Shown here: positions 32,196-36,807 of the stretch, piece by piece | How positions within the stretch are numbered: the stretch's first letter is position 1 | Layout of the letters: each line of letters begins with the position of its first letter | DNA from: CAWBCR01 sp963787375 | Lineage (GTDB): Bacteria; Chloroflexota; Anaerolineae; Aggregatilineales; UBA3940 | DNA: 36,807 nucleotides | Assembly: GCA_963787375.1 (NCBI GenBank) | Contig: CAWBCR010000009.1 | Coordinates: forward strand, 1 to 36,807 | Direction: 5' to 3' | Notes under the pieces: generated by a model | Seen by the model: the letters and a program-made list of their open reading frames with translations, nothing else | Told to the model about the DNA's origin: nothing | The model's database searches: none | Translations under genes and position numbers: made by a program

Positions 32196-33326
32196 TTAGT
32201 GCAGCACCAGCGGGTAGCGGGCGAAGAACGTCGTCCCCTGCTTCTTCGAGGTAGTAAACCACACCTTGCCCTGCAGATAGCGCTCGCTGAGCAGCCGCAT
32301 GCCGTACGTCCCCAGCCCGCGCCCCTCACCCCGCGTCGAGAAGGATCGCTGAAAGACCTGTAACTGCACAGCGCGCGGCATGAAGCCGTCGTTGTGAACG
32401 CTGAACACGACCCCGTCTGATTTCTCGCGGCAGCCCAGTGTGACCGTCCCGCCCCGCTCGGACGCTTCGAGCGCGTTCTTGAGCATGTTGCCGATCACCC
32501 GGTTGAGCAGCCGCGCATCGCTGACGAACGTCAGGTCCACCGCCTGCGGGTCGATGGCAATGTCGCGCCCCACCGCGACCTTGTGGCCGGTGTACAGGGC
32601 CTGCGCGCTGCGCAGCGCCTCCAGCGTGTTGACCGCAGCCAGCCTGACGGCCAGCTCGTCGTTCTCCGCCAGGATCAGGTCCTGCTGCGCCTGTATCTCG
32701 TCGACCAGCCGCGCCGAGAGCCGCCGCACCGTGTCTTTGGCGGCTTCCAGCTCGACAGGCGTGCCGCTCTCCATCATTTCGGCAAACCCGGACAGCGTGC
32801 CGGCCACGTTGAGGATGTCGTGGAAGAAGGTGCGCTCAAGCGCCGAGCGGCGCTTCTCGTGGCTGATATCGCGCAGCGTCAGCGCGACGTACTGGCCGCC
32901 GTTGGCCTCCAGCGGCGACGCCCACGCCTGGAAGTCGAGCGCCCGCCCGCTGCGGGTGGTGATGCGGCACTCGTAGACCGCCTCCTCGCCGCGTAGGCTG
33001 TTGAGGATCGCTCGCGCCGCGCCGCACTGGGCGCACGCCTCGCCGGTGCCGCAGCCGCCGGGCAGCGACATGGCGTGGATGCATTCCACGATCTCGCCGG
33101 GGCGCAGCCCGGTGAGCGCGTCGTCAGACTCGACCGCGCGGCGCAGCGCGCGGTTGGCCATCACCGCCTGGCGCTGCTCGTTCAGCACCATGACGAAATC
33201 GGGCACGGTATCCAGGATGGTGACCAGGTCCACCAGCGACGCGAAGGCGGCGGCCTGCGCGGCGATGGTCTCATCGCTCGCACGCTCGGCAGGGGCGAAC
33301 AGGGTGGGCAGGGGGGTGTCGTCCAT
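32196..33326 (-). CDS. PAS-domain sensor histidine kinase with a four-Cys cluster
   Basis: A 376-residue soluble kinase without membrane helices. A PAS domain spans about 35-155 and contains Cys82, Cys92, Cys98 and Cys101 in ECIHAMSLPGGCGTGEACAQ and CG. The phospho-acceptor is His169 in RTFFHDILN. The ATPase domain has Asn284 (NRVIGNMLKNALEA), HNDGFMP and GRGLGTYG. The Cys cluster suggests a metal, Fe-S or thiol redox sensor. The ATG at 33326 precedes the start of family-like sequence. No response regulator is adjacent. Confidence 0.9.
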   Translation of the reverse strand: MDDTPLPTLFAPAERASDETIAAQAAAFASLVDLVTILDTVPDFVMVLNEQRQAVMANRALRRAVESDDALTGLRPGEIVECIHAMSLPGGCGTGEACAQCGAARAILNSLRGEEAVYECRITTRSGRALDFQAWASPLEANGGQYVALTLRDISHEKRRSALERTFFHDILNVAGTLSGFAEMMESGTPVELEAAKDTVRRLSARLVDEIQAQQDLILAENDELAVRLAAVNTLEALRSAQALYTGHKVAVGRDIAIDPQAVDLTFVSDARLLNRVIGNMLKNALEASERGGTVTLGCREKSDGVVFSVHNDGFMPRAVQLQVFQRSFSTRGEGRGLGTYGMRLLSERYLQGKVWFTTSKKQGTTFFARYPLVLH

Positions 33327-33600
33327 GTCGGTTCCGTTCTCTACAGCGCCGGGTCGGGTTGCGCTCGATATGAGCACCGGCGGATGCAAGCCATTCAACT
33401 TTTCATTGTATGTCGTGCCGGGGATCGGCGACAGTGCCGGATGGCATCTGTGAATATGACACTTTTCCTCTGTTTAGCCAGTGCCATTATGGGCGGAGAT
33501 GGTCTGCGCGTCGACTGGCAAATGAGATAGTCTTGGCGGGTGGTCGACCTGCATAAATGGATAGGTAGAGATCCCTCACTGCCCCGCCCGCGCGATCTGG
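33327..33600. other. Gap upstream of the histidine kinase
   Basis: No credible gene; the open frames here are on the strand opposite the kinase or lack start signals. This stretch should contain the kinase promoter, but I could not find a convincing -35/-10 pair. Confidence 0.5.
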
Positions 33601-33640
33601 TTCCCCTCTCCAAATTTGGAGAGGGGTTAGGGGTGAGGTC
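33601..33640. repeat. CCCCTCTCC/GGAGAGGGG repeat, copy 4
   Basis: A perfect stem CCCCTCTCCAAA/TTTGGAGAGGGG is followed by GGGGTGAGG, the right-hand end seen in copies 1-3. The left end CCTCACCCC is missing, so this is a partial unit. It directly abuts the fourth double-hairpin element. Confidence 0.75.
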
Positions 33641-33642
33641 TC

Positions 33643-33698
33643 CTGGGTCGGCCTTCAGCCGACATACTATTCATAGCCTGAGGATTTGATCCTCAGGC
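33643..33698. repeat. Double-hairpin repeat, copy 4
   Basis: GTCGGC-CTTCA-GCCGAC (33647-33663), a linker atactattcata, and a second hairpin (33676-33698) identical over 23 bases to the one at 32087-32109. It marks the left edge of the lower-GC block. Confidence 0.85.
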
Positions 33699-33736
33699 GG
33701 CCCCCGCCCGCACACACGTGACTTTTCGTATATAAT

Positions 33737-33907
33737 ATGTATGTGTCGGAATCTTCACTGTACAGTTCTGTCATTCAGGTTGAGCTAGTGCGTGCCGAGG
33801 AGTACACCAATGAAGAAAGCTGGCATAGGTGCTGCGATTTTTTGGCCCTTGCAATCGCGGTCTACAATGTTGACGCGGCGTTGCCTGTTCTGGGTAAGTT
33901 GCAGTAG
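33737..33907 (+). CDS. Possible small unknown protein at the start of the low-GC block
   Basis: A 56-codon frame (MYVSESSLYSSVIQVELVRA...). TATAAT at 33731-33736 sits directly before the ATG, too close to be its own promoter, and there is no ribosome-binding site. Because neighbouring genes are frameshifted, this may be a fragment of a longer gene. No family recognised. Confidence 0.3.
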   Translation: MYVSESSLYSSVIQVELVRAEEYTNEESWHRCCDFLALAIAVYNVDAALPVLGKLQ

Positions 33908-33966
33908 CTGTGGCATTTGCAGTCATTGTCGGAGGTTTGGACATTTGGCGAGCGGTGAAGAATAGA

Positions 33967-34848
33967 ATGTGACGATCCTCTTGATTTTGCGCCCATAACG
34001 GTAATCGCGGCAGGATGCACCACCAAGGAAATTGTCAATGACATAGGGGATCTTATCGAGAACTATCCCCTGTACCGGAAGTTGAAGTATAGCCCCCCTG
34101 CCACGGTACATTCCCTGAAAGCACCGGCAATACACATGTTCTGTCATACCTGCCAATCCGAACAGACATTCAATGTCATTGTTTGCGCTGGGGGCCAGCA
34201 TGACTTGGATTCCCGCCCCGGTACCTGGTGCGGTGTTGCGATACGTCTATCAATGTACTTCTTGCAAGACGTTTCGCCGGTACTTCTTCCTCAAATTCGA
34301 TGCCTCAAGGAGAGTATGTAATGAAAGTCGGTCAGGACCCTCCTTGGGACATCAGCATGGATCCGAAACTTGAAGGCGTCTGGAAAATCGATCTAGGAAT
34401 ATGTAGAAAGGGTCTCATATGTTGGGTACCGAAGCTATGGCATCGGGGCATTTGCGTACTATCGGCGGATTGTTGAAGTGATTATTGACGGGCTGTTGGA
34501 CAAATTCCCAAGCTTATGGCAGGGCGAGGAGAAGGCCAAATATCTTTGAGGCTCTCAAGGCAACCAAACAGGCCAAGAATGCGAGCGAGAGAATCACTCT
34601 GGTCAAGGATATGCTCCCACCCATCTTGAGACCTGATAATATGAATAGCTTTATCAGTTCTCCATGACGCCCTCAGTGAAGGTTTACATGGCCTTTCAGA
34701 CGAACAATGTATTGAGCTTGCAGAGCAGGTTCGGCACATTGCTGATCTTCTTGGTGAACCGCTTGTCGTGACCCAAGAAGAGAACGCCGAATTCACTGCA
34801 AACATGAGGAAACTACTGGATCAGCCAAAGAAATCGGAGGCTTCAATC
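33967..34848 (+). pseudogene. Zinc-ribbon unknown protein, multiply frameshifted
   Basis: Reading across at least four frame changes gives a protein of about 290 residues. It has two Cys pairs, FCHTCQSEQTF near 34140 and YQCTSCKTFRRYFF near 34255, forming a zinc ribbon. Then come MKVGQDPPWDISMDPKLEG, the segment YYRRIVEVIIDGLLDK, LKATKQAKNASERITLVKDM, LPPILRPDNMN and NMRKLLDQPKK. I recognise this as a widespread unnamed bacterial protein whose C-terminal half recalls DUF4145, but the name is uncertain. The start is unclear; the last frame runs into the next gene without a stop, so a stop may have been lost. Confidence 0.5.
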
Positions 34849-35402
34849 ATGCAGGGGCTTAGCCTAAATACGGCATTGCTGCTTACAGCAATTAGCACTT
34901 TCTTTGCGGCTGTTTCAGGAGTGGCGGCTTTGATTTCTGTAATACAGGCAAGAAAAGAGCGCTTGGAAAGTCAGAAACCTTCAGTTCTGGGTTATTACGA
35001 TTTCACAGAGGCGGGTGCTTTCGTGTTTGTCCTAGCCAACGAAGGCAATGGGCCAGCTATAGATGTTGAAGATGACCTTTGAGCCTGTCATTGAAGTAGC
35101 GAGAGACCACAGGAGACTTAGCGAGATTTCTCTATTCGCTTCCAAGATTGCGCTTCTTCCAGCGGGTCGCCGACATTCACAGATAATCGATAGTTCTTTT
35201 GCCTATCTACAAAGTGACAGACCCAAGCAGCTTGCAACAACAGTCAAGTATAGCGACCTGAGAGGCAGGAAATACGAGCAAACTTTCCCCCCAGAATCTT
35301 CGGTATGGGCTGAAGCCACTGCCAAAGCAGGAGACGGTAACGGGGTACTTGCATGAGATTGCCCGTGAACTGGAAAACATCAAGAAGGAGTTGGCGTCCT
35401 GA
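34849..35402 (+). pseudogene. N-terminally membrane-anchored unknown protein, frameshifted
   Basis: GGAGG at 34836-34840 marks the ATG at 34849. One membrane helix (LNTALLLTAISTFFAAVSGV, residues 5-27) precedes a cytosolic part with FVFVLANEGNGPAIDVE, SEISLFASKIALLPAGRRHS and, at the end, HEIARELENIKKELAS. Frame changes fall near 35075 and 35330; the stop is 35400-35402. The Asn-x-Gly-x-Gly-Pro-Ala-x-x-Val pattern is common in membrane-tethered proteins of unknown function. Confidence 0.55.
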
Positions 35403-35501
35403 AACAGGGTAGTCACCTACCAAAGGTGTTTGTTGAGCAGCTTTCCAGCGAATGTTAGTCGCAGTCACCCCGCAAGGCGTAGGCCACTCTGCTTGTACGT
35501 T

Positions 35502-36127
35502 ATGCTGTAGAGAAAGATATCCCGCCATCGAATTTCTAAGGTAGAGAAACTTCTTGCTCTCCTCGCATTGCTTGCGAGCGTTGCGTGGCTTGCCACATCG
35601 CCAAGTTGGGAAGTCGGTCGCTGCTGTTCTTGGATTGTTATCATCCCTAATAGTGATGGAGTTTCGCGACAGAGATGACAACAAGACGGCAGTTGATGCA
35701 GTGCTTTTCGGGTCCTTTCTCGAGACAATGGCCTCCGACAAATCAATTAGCTTCATCCGATCTCATGACGTCAGGAGGCTGCTATCTGCCAGAGCAGCTT
35801 GACGACCTCAGGAGATTTCAGCATGGGTGGCGCGACGCTGAACATGAATTCCAAAACAAGAGACTAAATCGTAAACGGGAAAGGCTGTTAGAGCTTGCCA
35901 GGGAATATCTAGTTTGCATCGCCAAGAATGTCTTTTCCAGAACCCGATGGGCGGTGTCGCGTTCCTCCTGAATGGGCGGATACGAAGCCCGAAACATACA
36001 GGATGGTTATAGACCAACTCCACAGCTTGGCAGACCAGATTGTTAAGCACATCAGGAACTTGTAAGGCTTGGGCGAAAACGCCTTGGCGGGCAGCTTACA
36101 GAATCCTTGGACCAACCGCCACATTGA
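35502..36127 (+). pseudogene. Two-helix membrane protein of unknown function, frameshifted
   Basis: The pieced-together protein has about 205 residues: two hydrophobic helices (KLLALLALLASVAWLATSPS and AAVLGLLSSLIVMEF), then SDKSISFIRSHD, QLDDLRRFQHGWRDAEHEFQ, RVPPEWADTKPETYRMVIDQ and LHSLADQIVKAHQEL. I have seen this layout in many unnamed bacterial proteins. Frame changes occur near 35590, 35690, 35780 and 35950. The start is uncertain: ATG 35502 is followed two codons later by TAG. It ends at 36125-36127. Confidence 0.5.
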
Positions 36128-36166
36128 CAACTGAAAATGCTGATCGGACATACGCGGAGTCCTTCG

Positions 36167-36581
36167 ATGTCCAAAGTGAAAGCATCACGACCGAGCATAT
36201 GGGAGTATTTGGGCACGCCAGCTTGTTCATTATTCTTCTGGTTCCCACTGCTGGTAATTCTCGTCGTCTGGCTCACGTACAAGTGGGCCACCTTCAATAG
36301 TACCGGTTCGTTTTCCCCTCAATTCATGGTCCTTACTACTATTAGTTATTACAGAGGACAATCGAGTAGACATAGTTGACGCTCCAGGCCAGTATAGTCA
36401 GGAGCACCTACTCGCAATGGGGCAGCGAGGCCAATCACTGGAAGTAGTCGGCTTTGTGAAAACAGGCGGGTTCGTGCATTCATGGGTTGTGCTATTCGGA
36501 AGCAAGACCGCTTTCGTCAGTGTGACCGACAACAGGTCGTACGACCTGTTCTGCGCTGACAAAAACACCAAGTCATCCTGA
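36167..36581 (+). pseudogene. Small membrane protein of unknown function, frameshifted
   Basis: GGAG at 36156-36159 supports the ATG at 36167. A strong helix (LFFWFPLLVILVVWLTYKW) is followed, after a frame change near 36310-36340, by SWSLLLLLVITEDNRVDIVD, GQRGQSLEVVGFVKTGGFVH, SWVVLFGSKTAFVSVTDNRS and the stop at 36579-36581. It starts 39 bases after the previous gene's stop. No family recognised. Confidence 0.5.
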
Positions 36582-36722
36582 ATACCGGGCCTGTGTCTGG
36601 GGATAGAGACGCAATTACCTGAGTACGACTACCCCACACTGGCCTGAAGAAATGAGGGCGCAATTTTCGTTATTCGTTCGCAAACTCTAACCTCCCGTTA
36701 TACGAATCTCGAACGCCACCCC

Positions 36723-36771
36723 TTAACTCTCCCCCTCCCCTGCCCTACAATACCTACAGAACATAAGTTCT
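36723..36771 (+). promoter_or_regulatory. Promoter with a LexA-type SOS box at the right edge
   Basis: TTAACT (36723-36728), a 17-base spacer and TACAAT (36746-36751) form a good promoter. Just downstream, at the expected transcription start, is the perfect palindrome AGAAC-ATAA-GTTCT (36758-36771), which contains the GAAC-N4-GTTC core of the Gram-positive-type LexA box. The regulated gene would begin at or beyond the window end, where an ATG closes the sequence (36805-36807). Confidence 0.6.
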
Positions 36772-36807
36772 ACGCGTTTCGCCGGAAAACCTTCCGAGCA
36801 ATTAATG

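Noticed and set aside
1..36807. tRNA, rRNA, CRISPR array or complete insertion sequence
   Set aside because: No T-arm or rRNA motifs, no regular spacer-repeat series and no transposase were seen by eye; a covariance-model scan was not possible.

Overview
This window looks like two genomes joined end to end. Bases 1 to about 5,750 are Enterobacterales DNA (perhaps Pantoea/Erwinia-like): a D-arabinitol catabolic cluster with a SorC-type regulator, mannitol-family dehydrogenase, xylulokinase and MFS polyol transporter, then the 3' end of yfcH on the other strand. Bases from about 5,757 to the end are GC-rich and carry families typical of Chloroflexota, probably Anaerolineae: a Ccm cytochrome c maturation cluster, DUF4388 and small-GTPase signalling proteins, UPF0173, VIT1, and threonine/proline-rich lipoproteins. 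The switch falls inside one gene on each side. No transposase, integrase, tRNA or att-like repeat lies at the join, and the enterobacterial part has an indel roughly every 100 bases from 2.45 kb up to the join. A chimeric or contaminated contig is the simplest reading.

Region by region. 0.1-5.75 kb: arabinitol cluster. 5.75-15.9 kb: ccmH, ccmG/resA, a DJ-1/PfpI protein, a CcmI-like zinc-ribbon protein, a cytochrome c lipoprotein, ccmA, an MFS transporter, ccmB, a beta-propeller lipoprotein, ccmC and a ccmD-like gene, all on the + strand and closed by a hairpin. ccmE and ccmF are absent and may have lain left of the join. 16.0-17.7 kb: a tight operon of a HypA-like protein, a small unknown, DUF6883, DUF4926 and gluconokinase. 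17.8-19.5 kb: Uma2, GNAT and a repeat-bearing membrane protein on the - strand. 19.7-25.7 kb: DUF4388 protein, Ras-like GTPase, alpha/beta hydrolase, a possible degenerate archaemetzincin, a lipoprotein, a PP2C phosphatase and a peroxiredoxin-like protein. 25.7-33.3 kb: single genes for DNA repair, pirin, UPF0173, YkvA, ArsR-DUF2087, an isoprenylcysteine-methyltransferase-like protein, VIT1, TrmB and a histidine kinase. 33.7-36.6 kb: a lower-GC accessory block of frameshifted, mostly membrane-anchored unknown genes. The right edge has a promoter with a LexA-type box reading out of the window.

Two dispersed intergenic repeat families recur. One is a double-hairpin element (four units, two of them head to head). 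The other is a CCTCACCCC/GGGGTGAGG-bounded element containing a CCCCTCTCC/GGAGAGGGG stem (four variants). Single-base indels also break ccmH, the MFS gene, ccmB and the propeller gene; most fall in or near G/C runs, so they look like sequencing errors and not biological decay. I saw no rRNA, tRNA, CRISPR array or insertion sequence. All family assignments come from reading motifs by eye; no search was run.
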